From Pseudomonas viridiflava (lineage in GTDB: Bacteria; Pseudomonadota; Gammaproteobacteria; Pseudomonadales; Pseudomonadaceae), in NCBI RefSeq assembly GCF_900590885.1, contig NZ_UUON01000048.1, forward strand, positions 310,001-374,000: a DNA stretch of 64,000 nucleotides, in the 5' to 3' direction. Positions 48,297 through 55,949 of this stretch are shown here, piece after piece. The notes beneath the pieces are model-generated. The model worked only from the letters and a program-made list of their open reading frames with translations. It searched no databases and had not been told where the DNA came from. Numbering within the stretch: the first letter of the stretch is position 1; each line of letters starts with the position of its first letter. The translations under genes were made by a program, and so were the position numbers.

Positions 48297-50120
48297 TTAT
48301 TTGCTTTCGGGCTTGTCCAGCTTGACCTCGAAGCCGTATTGCACGGTGCTCAGGTCGGTGCGCTGGTAGCTTTCCAGCGCGGTTGGCTGGCCGTAGAAGT
48401 AGTGCACGTCAAACATCGCCGTACCGTATTCCTCGGCGCGATGGCTGACGCCAAGGATTTCCTTGAGGTAGTTGCCGCTCGCGTCCCTAGCGTAGAAGCG
48501 CCAGCTGTCGGCGGGGAATTCCTTCTGGTCGACAATCAGCGCGTTGCCTTTAAGCGTCAGGCCCTTGGGCAGCTTGGTCGCGTCAATCTCGGCTTTTTCG
48601 ATGGTGGCCAGGAACAGCGGAATCGAACCCACTACAAATGCCGGGTTTTCCGGGAACAGGTTGAGGTCGTAGGTGAGCGTGCCGCGCGCCGGGTTGAGTT
48701 CAAAGGCTTCGGTGGGCAATTCGATGGGCTCGCCGCGTTCACCTTTGTCGTCGGCGGTGAAGAAAGTCACGGGCGATTCACTGCTGTTGCGCTCGTTGCC
48801 GACCAGGTCGTCGTTGAAGGTGAACGGGTGGTCGAACGCGACATGCGCCGCGCTGGCATCTTCGACGGACTGGCTGATGGTGACGCTGTTTTTCAGTTGG
48901 TCCTCGGTCATCGTCGCGTCTTTGAGCCAGCCAGCGGCGCTGTCGTCATACACGGTGACCGGCATCGGCAAGGCCTGCACGGTCTTTTCCAGGCTGTTCT
49001 TGTCGAAGCGCAACACGGGCAGGTCGAGGTCCTTGCGGGTGACCGTGGCGGTGGAAAAATCCAGCACGTTGATCTGCAGGTTGTCGATCACACCATTGAA
49101 ATACACCTTGGCGTAATGGCTGCTTTGCTTGTGCTCGAAGGCTTTCTGCTCGTCGCTCAGCTGTTTTTCAAACGCATCCGACCAGGCCTTCTGCTTCTGC
49201 ATCTCGGCCAGTTGCTTCTCGTAGAACGCCACCTGCGCGCTGCTTTCGTTGATTGACCCCGAGCGCGTCAGAAATTGCCCGGTGCTGTCCCGCGCCTGTA
49301 CCAGCAAGGGGTTGGGCGATTCGTCGCCGACTTGCGGGGCCAGCTGCTGGCTGTTGGTCAGCTCGATTTCGGCGTAGTTCTTTTCCAGCAGCAGCAGGTT
49401 GACGGTGATGTTGCCTTCGGTGCGCTTGTGGCCCACATCCTTTTTCGACAGGTCGAACGCCAGCACTTTGCCAGGCGCGATCACTTCCACCGCGCCCTTG
49501 AGGCTCACGGGCTGGGGCTGGCTTTTGTTTTCGGTCTCGATGCCGTCGAAGAACGGGTAGGTCACCGTCAGGTCATCCGGGTTGGTGAGGTTGGAGCTGC
49601 TGGGGCTGAGCTGGATGCCGGGGTCGGTTTCCGACCATTCCGGCTGGAACGGCACGACCTTGTTGTTGCTCAAGGTTACGGACTGCCATTCCAGGCCATG
49701 GGGGAAAGGGAACTGTTCCGGCACATTGAAGTTGAACGGGAAGACCGGCTGCAGATCCGTCAGGTAGTCGGAGTGCGAAGCCCTGCGCAACACGAACAGG
49801 CCGTTGATGTAGGTGTCCACCAACGCCTGGGGCGTGGGGTAGTGCTTGAGCAGGGCCAGGCTGTCTTCGCCGTATTCGGCCTCGATGGGTTTGGTGGCCA
49901 GCTTGCCCCGCGCACGTTCGAGCAACAGCAGCGAGCCGCCGAGGTCGGCGATGGCGTCGCGCAGTTTGGGGTCCTGGATGCTGTCTAGGGACTGTTCGAA
50001 CTTGGCGGTTTTCTCTTCGAGGCTGGTCTGTTTCTGCTCATCGCTTGGGGAACAGCCGCCGGCCAGCAGCAATGCCGCGCACAGGCCGATGCTGGCCAAA
50101 GGGGAACGCACATCCATCAT
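48297..50120 (-). CDS. Large lipoprotein, function unknown
   Basis: A 607-residue protein with a lipobox LLAGGC near residue 23 after MMDVRSPLASIGLCAALL. The mature part is mostly beta-rich with a short coiled region (QLAEMQKQKAWSDAFEKQL) and repeated Ig-like stretches (for example SSNLTNPDDLTVTYPFFDG). It has few cysteines. The start may be either of two adjacent ATG codons. I cannot assign a family; surface or periplasmic location is inferred from the lipobox. Confidence 0.75.
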   Translation of the reverse strand: MMDVRSPLASIGLCAALLLAGGCSPSDEQKQTSLEEKTAKFEQSLDSIQDPKLRDAIADLGGSLLLLERARGKLATKPIEAEYGEDSLALLKHYPTPQALVDTYINGLFVLRRASHSDYLTDLQPVFPFNFNVPEQFPFPHGLEWQSVTLSNNKVVPFQPEWSETDPGIQLSPSSSNLTNPDDLTVTYPFFDGIETENKSQPQPVSLKGAVEVIAPGKVLAFDLSKKDVGHKRTEGNITVNLLLLEKNYAEIELTNSQQLAPQVGDESPNPLLVQARDSTGQFLTRSGSINESSAQVAFYEKQLAEMQKQKAWSDAFEKQLSDEQKAFEHKQSSHYAKVYFNGVIDNLQINVLDFSTATVTRKDLDLPVLRFDKNSLEKTVQALPMPVTVYDDSAAGWLKDATMTEDQLKNSVTISQSVEDASAAHVAFDHPFTFNDDLVGNERNSSESPVTFFTADDKGERGEPIELPTEAFELNPARGTLTYDLNLFPENPAFVVGSIPLFLATIEKAEIDATKLPKGLTLKGNALIVDQKEFPADSWRFYARDASGNYLKEILGVSHRAEEYGTAMFDVHYFYGQPTALESYQRTDLSTVQYGFEVKLDKPESK

Positions 50121-50283
50121 CTGAGTTTTTCCTGTCCGACGTCATCGAGCCGAGTTGATGGGCTCGACACTAGCAGAAAAATTCTCTTACAGATGCCGCC
50201 CAGGTCAGTTTTCTCGCGGTTACAGGTACTTGGTGGCGGCTGGTATACTCGCCGCCATTTCTAGCCACGCTGTGTGAGAACCC

Positions 50284-50772
50284 ATGGAACGCTTTATCGA
50301 AAATACGATGTACGCCTCGCGTTGGCTGCTGGCACCGATCTACCTGGGGCTGTCCCTGGGCTTGCTGATCCTGGCGCTGAAATTTTTCCAGGAAATCATT
50401 CACGTTATTCCCAACATCTTCACCATGTTGGAAGCCGAAGTGATCCTGCTGCTGCTGTCGCTGATCGACATGGCGCTGGTGGGCGGCTTGCTGGTGATGG
50501 TGATGATCTCCGGCTACGAGAACTTCGTTTCCCAGCTGGACATCGATGAAAACAAAGAAAAGCTCAACTGGCTGGGCACCATGGACTCTTCGTCACTGAA
50601 GATGAAAGTGGCGGCGTCCATCGTGGCGATTTCCTCGATTCACCTGCTGCGCATCTTCATGGATGCCAAGAACGTCGATCCACAGCATCTGATGTGGTAC
50701 GTGATCATCCACATGACCTTCGTGGTATCGGCGTTTGCCATGGGTTATCTGGACAAACTCACCAAACACTGA
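50284..50772 (+). CDS. UPF0114 / TIGR00645 membrane protein (YqhA type)
   Basis: A 162-residue protein with three to four membrane helices and the family segments [20 protein letters not shown] and [16 protein letters not shown]-like [17 protein letters not shown]. The length equals that of E. coli YqhA. It is a conserved inner-membrane protein of unknown function. It is divergent from the lipoprotein gene and convergent with the glycosyltransferase gene 15 bp away. Confidence 0.92.
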   Translation: MERFIENTMYASRWLLAPIYLGLSLGLLILALKFFQEIIHVIPNIFTMLEAEVILLLLSLIDMALVGGLLVMVMISGYENFVSQLDIDENKEKLNWLGTMDSSSLKMKVAASIVAISSIHLLRIFMDAKNVDPQHLMWYVIIHMTFVVSAFAMGYLDKLTKH

Positions 50773-50787
50773 TGCCCCGCGCCGGCC

Positions 50788-52221
50788 TTACTGCTCAATG
50801 AAGTAGTAGGGCTGGCGGTTGATTGCCATCTCCTTGATCACCGTGACCTTGTTGCTCAAGCCGGTGGTGTGGTCCAGCAGCGCAACGTTGCCGGGCTTGG
50901 CGGCGAGGTAATGGTGCAGCTCGGGCTCGCTCTGCAGGATCGGCAGGTAGGCCTGGGTGTAGAACACGCTGGCTCCGGCAATCCTTTCGTTGGGCTGAAA
51001 CAACACCACGTCCTTGCCTTCGGCTTGCAGTGCCTGGATCTGACTGATCAGCGGCACGAACGATTGGCGCACGTCCGCTTTGGGCGCGAACCAGAACGCG
51101 GCGACCAGGTAGCAGCTCACCGCCAGAGTGAACACGCCGCCCACCAGAGTTTGGTGGTGTTGATACAGCGCGGGTTTGTGGGCTTTCAGCCAACACAGAA
51201 GCACCCGCGCATACTCGGCAGCGAGCACGGCAGCGGCCGGTGTGAGGGCCATCAGGTACACCGTACGCTTGCTGGAAGCCAGGGTCAGCAAGGTGAATTG
51301 CGCCACCAGCCATACGCTGAAAAACAATCGATAGCGGTTTAGCACCAGGCTTTTACGAAAGTGCCACAGGCCCAAATACACCAGGATATTCCACGGCAGG
51401 AAGGCCTCCGGCAGCTTGGCGATGTAGTAATAGAACGGCTCGTAATGCCCGGCTTCCACAAACGAACCGCTGAACCGCCCGACGCTGTTAGTCCACAGCA
51501 CTTCGGCCACGGCCTGCATACCGCCGCGCTGGAACAGAAAACCCAGCCAGATCATCAGCGGCACCAGTGCCAGCAGGGTGAAGAATGCCGGCTTGAGCCA
51601 GTCGCCGATGCGCAGGCGTTTGTCCATCAGGCTGGTGCTGGCCAGGTACACAAAGATCACAATGCCCGGCATCGCCAGGCCCAGCACACCCTTACTCAGT
51701 GTCGCGATCACCATGCCGACGGTAAACAGCGCCCACGCCCAAGCGCTGGAGCCTTCGCGCTCGGGCCGCACGGCCTGGTAAAACGCCAGCAACGCGGTGG
51801 TCACACCCAGGCTGAGCAACGAGTCCTCACCCACGCCGCGTACGTTGCCCCAGTAACTGGCCATGGTCGCCAGGATCAACGCGGCGCAGAACGCCAACGT
51901 CTTCGGCCGCCCGAAGGTGCGCAGCATCGCGTAAAACAGCATCACGCTGAACAGCCCGGCAAATGCCGAGGCCAGGCGCACGGCCCAGGTGGTAGCGCCA
52001 AACAGGCGAATCGCGCCGGCATCCAGCCAGAGGCTCAGGGGCGGTTTTTCCAGGAAGGGTTCGCGAAACAGCTGCGGCACCACCCAGTTATTGTCCAGGT
52101 GCATGGCCATGGCAATCCCGGCCACGCGCGCTTCGGTGGAGCCTTGCAACTCATGGTTACCCAGGGCAAAGAAGAACAACAAAGCAGCAAGCAAGAGCAG
52201 CAAAGGAGCGGGGCGCGTCAT
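50788..52221 (-). CDS. ArnT-like / PMT-family membrane glycosyltransferase
   Basis: A 477-residue GT-C glycosyltransferase. Helix 1 is followed by GNHELQGSTEARVAGIAMAM, with the catalytic-type acidic pair, then EPFLEKPPLSLW, the substrate loop motif of the ArnT branch, and about eleven more helices. Such enzymes transfer sugars from polyprenyl phosphate carriers to lipid A, other glycolipids or proteins. The acceptor cannot be told, and no arn operon surrounds it. It is the last gene in core-like context. Confidence 0.85.
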   Translation of the reverse strand: MTRPAPLLLLLAALLFFFALGNHELQGSTEARVAGIAMAMHLDNNWVVPQLFREPFLEKPPLSLWLDAGAIRLFGATTWAVRLASAFAGLFSVMLFYAMLRTFGRPKTLAFCAALILATMASYWGNVRGVGEDSLLSLGVTTALLAFYQAVRPEREGSSAWAWALFTVGMVIATLSKGVLGLAMPGIVIFVYLASTSLMDKRLRIGDWLKPAFFTLLALVPLMIWLGFLFQRGGMQAVAEVLWTNSVGRFSGSFVEAGHYEPFYYYIAKLPEAFLPWNILVYLGLWHFRKSLVLNRYRLFFSVWLVAQFTLLTLASSKRTVYLMALTPAAAVLAAEYARVLLCWLKAHKPALYQHHQTLVGGVFTLAVSCYLVAAFWFAPKADVRQSFVPLISQIQALQAEGKDVVLFQPNERIAGASVFYTQAYLPILQSEPELHHYLAAKPGNVALLDHTTGLSNKVTVIKEMAINRQPYYFIEQ

Positions 52222-52555
52222 GGGTTCTGGCTACCGAGGCAGGAGGACCGCTCGGAGGAGCGGCCACGGCATTCGGTTAGTATCTATCGGGGTTTCTGAA
52301 CGTTTCGTGAACGGATTGGGAAATGTTCGCTAGCGGTCCGGGCGTCACTGGCGCGCCGCGTTGACCACCCTAATGCCTAATGGCCCGCTGCGCTTTTCCA
52401 CCTTTGCCCAGCCGTGATCACCACGGCCAATGGCGACCAGTATTATGTAGGCATAGGAGTTTCGGTTCACTGCGAAAGTCGTCCTTGTTCTTAAAGCGGG
52501 TAGTCCATTCAGCGGGCGTATTCTGCGCTGTCGATGCAGTCAATCCAAATGCAAA
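52222..52555. other. Gap without a supported gene
   Basis: Upstream of the glycosyltransferase there are short GC-balanced stretches, no tRNA and no convincing reading frame. Translations here lack ribosome sites or family features. It should contain the glycosyltransferase promoter, but I see no clear one. Confidence 0.5.
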
Positions 52556-52593
52556 AGGCCGAGCCGCTTGAATGCGCCTCGGCCTGTTTTTTT
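52556..52593. terminator. Terminator after the DUF6124 gene
   Basis: AGGCCGAG (52556-52563) pairs with CTCGGCCT (52578-52585), with a T run on the plus strand and TTTT on the minus strand, so it can work in both directions. Confidence 0.85.
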
Positions 52594-52594
52594 G

Positions 52595-52855
52595 TTACGG
52601 AAATACTTGTGATTCTTGAGTGGGCACCCACACGTCCAAAAGGCGCCCGACCAACAACTCGCCCAGACCGATTAGTTGCTGTGCAGCCAGCAGCTTTTGG
52701 CGGTTGGCACCTTCGAGCTCGAAGGCCAGGTCGGTGGTCATGGCGTTGAGCGAGGCGAGGGTTTCGCTGGTTTGGATCAGTAGCGCTTCGGTGGAAATGT
52801 TTGGGGCGAGGGTGAAGAGGTTGAAGGCTGGGGGATTGGGGGTGATTTTTTGCAT
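52595..52855 (-). CDS. DUF6124 protein
   Basis: An 86-residue protein starting MQKITPNPPAFNLFTLAPN with a helical body (LIQTSETLASLNAMTTDLAFELEG). It fits the DUF6124 family, which is largely limited to Pseudomonas and has no assigned function. AAGGAG is seven bases before the ATG. A long structured leader lies upstream. Copies are often in variable regions of the genome, which suits its place at the edge of the accessory zone. Confidence 0.75.
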   Translation of the reverse strand: MQKITPNPPAFNLFTLAPNISTEALLIQTSETLASLNAMTTDLAFELEGANRQKLLAAQQLIGLGELLVGRLLDVWVPTQESQVFP

Positions 52856-52880
52856 GGCTCAAACTCCTTGATTGATGGAG

Positions 52881-53063
52881 TCGCCAGACATCGCTGCTAA
52901 ACGAAAAGGGTGGCGACCGTACGCGGGTTAGCAGACCAGGAATCAAGGAACCCAGCGCACCCGAAAGTGCCCCACGCACAGCCGCCATATAGCAGTCCAG
53001 CAGTTGCTGAACGGATGGTGGCTTTGCAGGCCTTGATATTAACCGAGCTGCTAAACCCGGTCG
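52881..53063 (-). promoter_or_regulatory. Structured leader of the DUF6124 gene
   Basis: Reading the minus strand: segment A GCGACCGGGTTTAGCAG (53063-53047), segment B CTGCTAACCC...GGTCGC (52934-52913), and segment C CGTTTAGCAGCG (52903-52892). A and B can form a long nested stem. B can instead pair through CTGCTAA with TTAGCAG of C. Such exclusive pairing before a gene resembles an attenuator or riboswitch-like leader. Confidence 0.45.
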
Positions 53064-53189
53064 CTGATTTTGCAGCGACTGGGGGAGGCTATCCGCGTCA
53101 GTCGTGGTGCGCCAGTTCACCAGTGGCGCAATATGTTGTAGGGAAAGTCTGACGGTCCTTCGGCTGGGCATTCCAAACCCCAGAAACAA

Positions 53190-53213
53190 CAAAACCCGCA
53201 CTAGGCGGGTTTG
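53190..53213. terminator. Terminator facing the junction
   Basis: ACCCGC (53194-53199) pairs with GCGGGT (53205-53210), with flanking AAAA and TTT. On the minus strand it follows the tRNA-like end at 53229-53241. Confidence 0.7.
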
Positions 53214-53228
53214 GTCGATGCTTCGAAT

Positions 53229-53241
53229 TGGTGGGCCGGGG
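53229..53241 (-). other. Possible tRNA 3' end (attachment-site relic), low confidence
   Basis: On the minus strand the sequence reads CCCCGGCCCACCA, an acceptor-like end with CCA, and is followed by the terminator at 53190-53213. The preceding bases do not form a proper T arm, so only a short tail matches a tRNA. It may be an att relic or chance. Confidence 0.3.
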
Positions 53242-53304
53242 TAATCTGAATTGGTGTTGTATCTAATTGAAATAGATAAATAAAATAAAGTTAATTTTCT
53301 TGTT

Positions 53305-53324
53305 GGAATACCAAATGGAATACC
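53305..53324. repeat. Direct repeat pair, 12-bp period (1)
   Basis: GGAATACC-AAAT-GGAATACC. The two 8-bp copies start 12 bp apart in an AT-rich stretch. The geometry is like arm-type integrase sites. Confidence 0.75.
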
Positions 53325-53744
53325 GTTGAGCTGAAAACTCAACGTTCAGGTTTTTTAGAATTAGAAGTGCCTATTTCACGAAGAAAAACTTGGTAAAGTA
53401 AATTTTTTTGCCTGTCGACCGTTGCAAAAGTAGCTTTCCTAAGCTGCCGGATAGATTGCTCCGTGAGCGCGTCTTTTAGCACGCTGCTGCATGAGTCTCA
53501 TCGCGAAAATCTTTGCGAAGACTCAGGATATCTCAGGTGCGTGTCTTTCTGCCCTGGAAAACCGAGGCCGATCTTTTCAACAGAGTCGGCCGAATATAGC
53601 TATTCGTCGAGGGCAGTTTTCGGAGCCGGAATAGGTAATAAAGAAGTCGACGTTCCGCCGCGCGCGCCCGAGGCTTACATGCCGCATATCGGCAGAAATC
53701 CAACGGATTTCTAGGCCTCGTGCGTGAGTCTGTTGATCAATAGT

Positions 53745-53789
53745 ATGGGGTGCTAGGGGTCGAGTGTTCGAATCACTCCGTCCCGACCA
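53745..53789 (+). pseudogene. 3' fragment of tRNA-Pro(GGG)
   Basis: The 45 bases run from the anticodon loop (ATGGGGT) through the 3' anticodon stem GCTAG, the T arm GAGTG-TTCGAAT-CACTC, and acceptor CGTCCCG-A-CCA. The 5' half with the D arm is absent: the bases to the left do not supply CTAGC or a CGGGACG acceptor strand. Such fragments are left or carried by integrases that target tRNA genes. A terminator follows. Confidence 0.8.
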
Positions 53790-53806
53790 TAGTTTTTCAA
53801 TGACTT

Positions 53807-53834
53807 AGCCCAATCTGAAAAGGTTGGGCTTTTT
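53807..53834 (+). terminator. Terminator after the tRNA-Pro fragment
   Basis: AGCCCAA (53807-53813) pairs with TTGGGCT (53824-53830), followed by TTTTT. It is the kind of terminator that normally follows an intact tRNA gene. Confidence 0.8.
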
Positions 53835-53848
53835 CATGTCTAAAAAAT

Positions 53849-53868
53849 ACTCCCACATTTACTCCCAC
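53849..53868. repeat. Direct repeat pair, 12-bp period (2)
   Basis: ACTCCCAC-ATTT-ACTCCCAC, 60 bp to the right of the tRNA-Pro fragment. Same spacing as the pairs at 53305 and 54132 but a different sequence. Confidence 0.75.
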
Positions 53869-54538
53869 GGATATCTTGGATCTCGGTAGATATGCCACTT
53901 GAGAGGCATTCGGCTCTCGTTTCCCCGGGCAGGTCGTATCAGTGCAAGAGCCTGAAGGCGCGAAGACGCTTGTTAAAGGGTTGCCGAGTTGGAGAGCGGT
54001 TGCGGTTCATGCAGAGTCGCGCCGCAAAGCGTCGTAAGCCCGAAGTCTGTATATACAGTCAAGGTCGCTCTCTCCGAAGAACATTCTTGACTGGGCTCTA
54101 GAACGGTAGTTCTAGCCAAAAAAATATTAATTTTGCCCCCAAATTTGCCCCCATTCGCACCAGGTGCACGAGCGGTCGCAAATGGCGATTTCTGAGGTGG
54201 ATCTGGGTGCCGTGGGTGGTATTTAGTGCACCTCCGTATACTGGATGACCAACCTGAATCCGGCAAATCCTTGGTGGTTCGATGAGTCGATATCCTTAAT
54301 CGCAGTTCATCCGACGGTTCCTGCTGGCTGAAAATGGAAGTGGATCTATAGCCAATGTTGAGGGGAGGCTTCGAAATTAAAGTAAATAAATTTCCTAAAT
54401 GTAAATTTACTTACCTAAATTTTGAAAGTTCCGAACGAATAATTTTGATTAACCCTTTGAAAAATATTGATTATTTGTCTTTTTATTTTTCTGGCACGTT
54501 CCTCGCTATTACCTGTGTGGCCCAACAGGAGATTTGCC
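53869..54538. other. Gene-poor junction DNA
   Basis: No reading frame here has a ribosome site or recognisable protein. Around 54370-54500 the base composition turns markedly AT-rich, unlike the rest of the window. It may hold integrase remains too degraded to recognise. The same is true of 53325-53744, where I also see no gene. Confidence 0.55.
54132..54152. repeat. Direct repeat pair, 12-bp period (3)
   Basis: TTTGCCCCC-AAA-TTTGCCCCC, again with 12-bp spacing. I saw no tRNA end next to it. Confidence 0.75.
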
Positions 54539-54850
54539 ATGTCCCCATGCTTCAGCGGTAACTGCCATCTGACTCGTCATGCCACTTTACGAATGCAGCA
54601 AAGGGGTATTTCCAACTCTCAAATCGAAACGGTACTTTGCTACGGCCGCACCGTTCAGGAAGGGAGAATCAGTTGCAAGGTGGTAGGTAGAAAGGAGATG
54701 TCCGAGTACGCCCACGAGGGGATCAACCTGTCGGCTGTGGAGGGCGTACACGTGGTGATTGCAAACGACGGTTCGGTTGTAACCGCTTACCGCTGCCATG
54801 ACCTGCACCGGATCCGTACTGCCAGGCGCCGTCCTGTCAACCGGCGCTAG
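54539..54850 (+). CDS. DUF4258 protein
   Basis: A 103-residue protein starting MSPCFSGNCHLTRHATLRMQQRGIS after AGGAG. The opening H-x3-RMQQRGIS and later VVIANDGSVVTAYRC match the DUF4258 family of small domains, whose fold is compared with RelE/BECR-type toxins. It lies 130 bp before the vWA gene, on the same strand, and may be the first member of the accessory cluster or a separate gene. No antitoxin partner is evident. Confidence 0.7.
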   Translation: MSPCFSGNCHLTRHATLRMQQRGISNSQIETVLCYGRTVQEGRISCKVVGRKEMSEYAHEGINLSAVEGVHVVIANDGSVVTAYRCHDLHRIRTARRRPVNRR

Positions 54851-54892
54851 GGGTGGCCGATGCAATACAATCGTCAGGGGAATGGAATCATT

Positions 54893-54921
54893 TTGATATC
54901 AAATGCAGTACCCACTATACG
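54893..54921 (+). promoter_or_regulatory. Candidate sigma70 promoter of the accessory operon
   Basis: TTGATA (54893-54898), a 17-bp spacer, then TATACG (54916-54921), 59 bp before the TerY-like gene. TTGATATCAA is also a short palindrome over the -35. Confidence 0.4.
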
Positions 54922-54980
54922 TTCGCTGGACGCGCCGTGCGTTGGCGCTCGATGACTGCACGTTCATGAAAGGAGGCAAG

Positions 54981-55661
54981 ATGTTCGATCCTAATCAATT
55001 CAGTTTTACCAAAGCCCGCGCGATTCCTGTGTATTTGCTGCTGGATACCAGCGGCAGTATGCAGGGCGCAAAAATCGATAGCTTGAACGAGGCGGTTCGC
55101 AAGATGCTTGCGACCTTCGCTGAACAGGAATTGGCCGAAACCATCATCGAGGTAGGCATCATTACTTTCGGTGGTGATCGGGCCACGCTGGTTCATTCCC
55201 TCACCCGTGCCACGACCCTAAATTTTCAACCACTCCAGGCATCCGGGATGACGCCGATGGGCAGCGCCCTTAGCTTGATCAAGTCGCTGGTAGAGGACCG
55301 CACTATCACCCCGTCCAACGCCTTCCGACCCTCTGTGGTGCTGGTGTCCGATGGCGAGCCCAACGACAGCTGGAAGCAACCTCTGGCTGCGTTCCTCAAC
55401 GAGGGACGCAGCGCCAAGTGCGACCGCATGGCAATGGCCATCGGCACGGTCAATCAGGCGGCTGTCCTGCAACGGTTTATCGAAGGTACGGAGCACCCGC
55501 TGTATACGGCTGCTGACGCCGGGCAACTTCATCGTTTCTTCCGCTTGATGACCATGAGCGTGGTCGCGCGGCTGCATTCGCGCAATCCCAACGAGGTGCT
55601 TGACATGTCTCGAATCCGCCTAGATGAACCGGTTGTCAGCGATGACGCCTGTATTTGGTAA
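54981..55661 (+). CDS. TerY-like von Willebrand A-domain protein
   Basis: A 226-residue single vWA domain. IPVYLLLDTSGSMQGAKI has the MIDAS DxSxS, SGMTPMGSAL supplies the Thr, and VVLVSDGEPND the Asp, so the metal site looks complete. The pattern is that of TerY, the vWA partner of kinases and phosphatases in stress modules. AGGAGG precedes the ATG at 54981. It is the first gene of the accessory operon; the next gene follows after 17 bp. It has no signal or membrane segment, so it acts in the cytoplasm. Confidence 0.85.
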   Translation: MFDPNQFSFTKARAIPVYLLLDTSGSMQGAKIDSLNEAVRKMLATFAEQELAETIIEVGIITFGGDRATLVHSLTRATTLNFQPLQASGMTPMGSALSLIKSLVEDRTITPSNAFRPSVVLVSDGEPNDSWKQPLAAFLNEGRSAKCDRMAMAIGTVNQAAVLQRFIEGTEHPLYTAADAGQLHRFFRLMTMSVVARLHSRNPNEVLDMSRIRLDEPVVSDDACIW

Positions 55662-55678
55662 GAGAAGGAGTGCAGGAT

Positions 55679-55948
55679 ATGAGCCAGGTTATCGGTGATC
55701 CAGATGAACTTGAGCGCTTTGCTGCGTCTTTGACGCATTTTCTAGACCACCTGGAGCAAGCTCGGGGCGGACTGGACTCGGCATTCGGGCAGGTCAGCGA
55801 GTCGTGGCAGGACGTCAAGCGCACGCAGTTCGAGGAGGAGTACCTGGCCTTGACCTGCCAGCTGGCCAGCTTCGAGGCCAGCGCCCGCGAACATGTGCCG
55901 TACCTGGCCGGGTTGGCGGCACGCCTGCGCGATTACTTGGGCAGCTGA
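55679..55948 (+). CDS. WXG100-like small helical protein
   Basis: An 89-residue all-helical protein with a central W43-Q44-D45, flanked by two helices (about 8-38 and 47-85). ESAT-6/WXG100 proteins have the same size and a W-x-G turn at about residues 43-45; here Gly is Asp. AAGGAG is upstream, and the stop is one base before the next ATG. WXG100 proteins are carried by FtsK-like ATPases in type VII secretion; an FtsK-like ATPase lies five genes downstream in the cluster. The homology is an inference from size, helices, Trp position and context. Confidence 0.6.
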   Translation: MSQVIGDPDELERFAASLTHFLDHLEQARGGLDSAFGQVSESWQDVKRTQFEEEYLALTCQLASFEASAREHVPYLAGLAARLRDYLGS

Positions 55949-55949
55949 T

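Noticed and set aside
53229-53260. A complete minus-strand tRNA gene ending GGCCCACCA
   Set aside because: The bases before the acceptor do not give a T loop of the TTCRA type or a paired T stem, so only a short 3' tail can be proposed.
52509-53342. A 277-residue minus-strand reading frame covering the DUF6124 gene and its leader
   Set aside because: It has no ribosome site, its translation is Ser/Arg/Pro-rich without domains, and it is in a different frame from the well-supported DUF6124 gene.
53463-54101. Two short plus-strand frames (83 and 69 residues) in the junction
   Set aside because: No ribosome sites and no family resemblance; the first runs toward the tRNA fragment and looks like noncoding junction DNA.
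54091-54116. GGCTCTAGAAC/GTTCTAGCC hairpin as a terminator
   Set aside because: It is followed by A rather than T on the plus strand, and the T run on the minus strand precedes the stem, so it is not a normal terminator.
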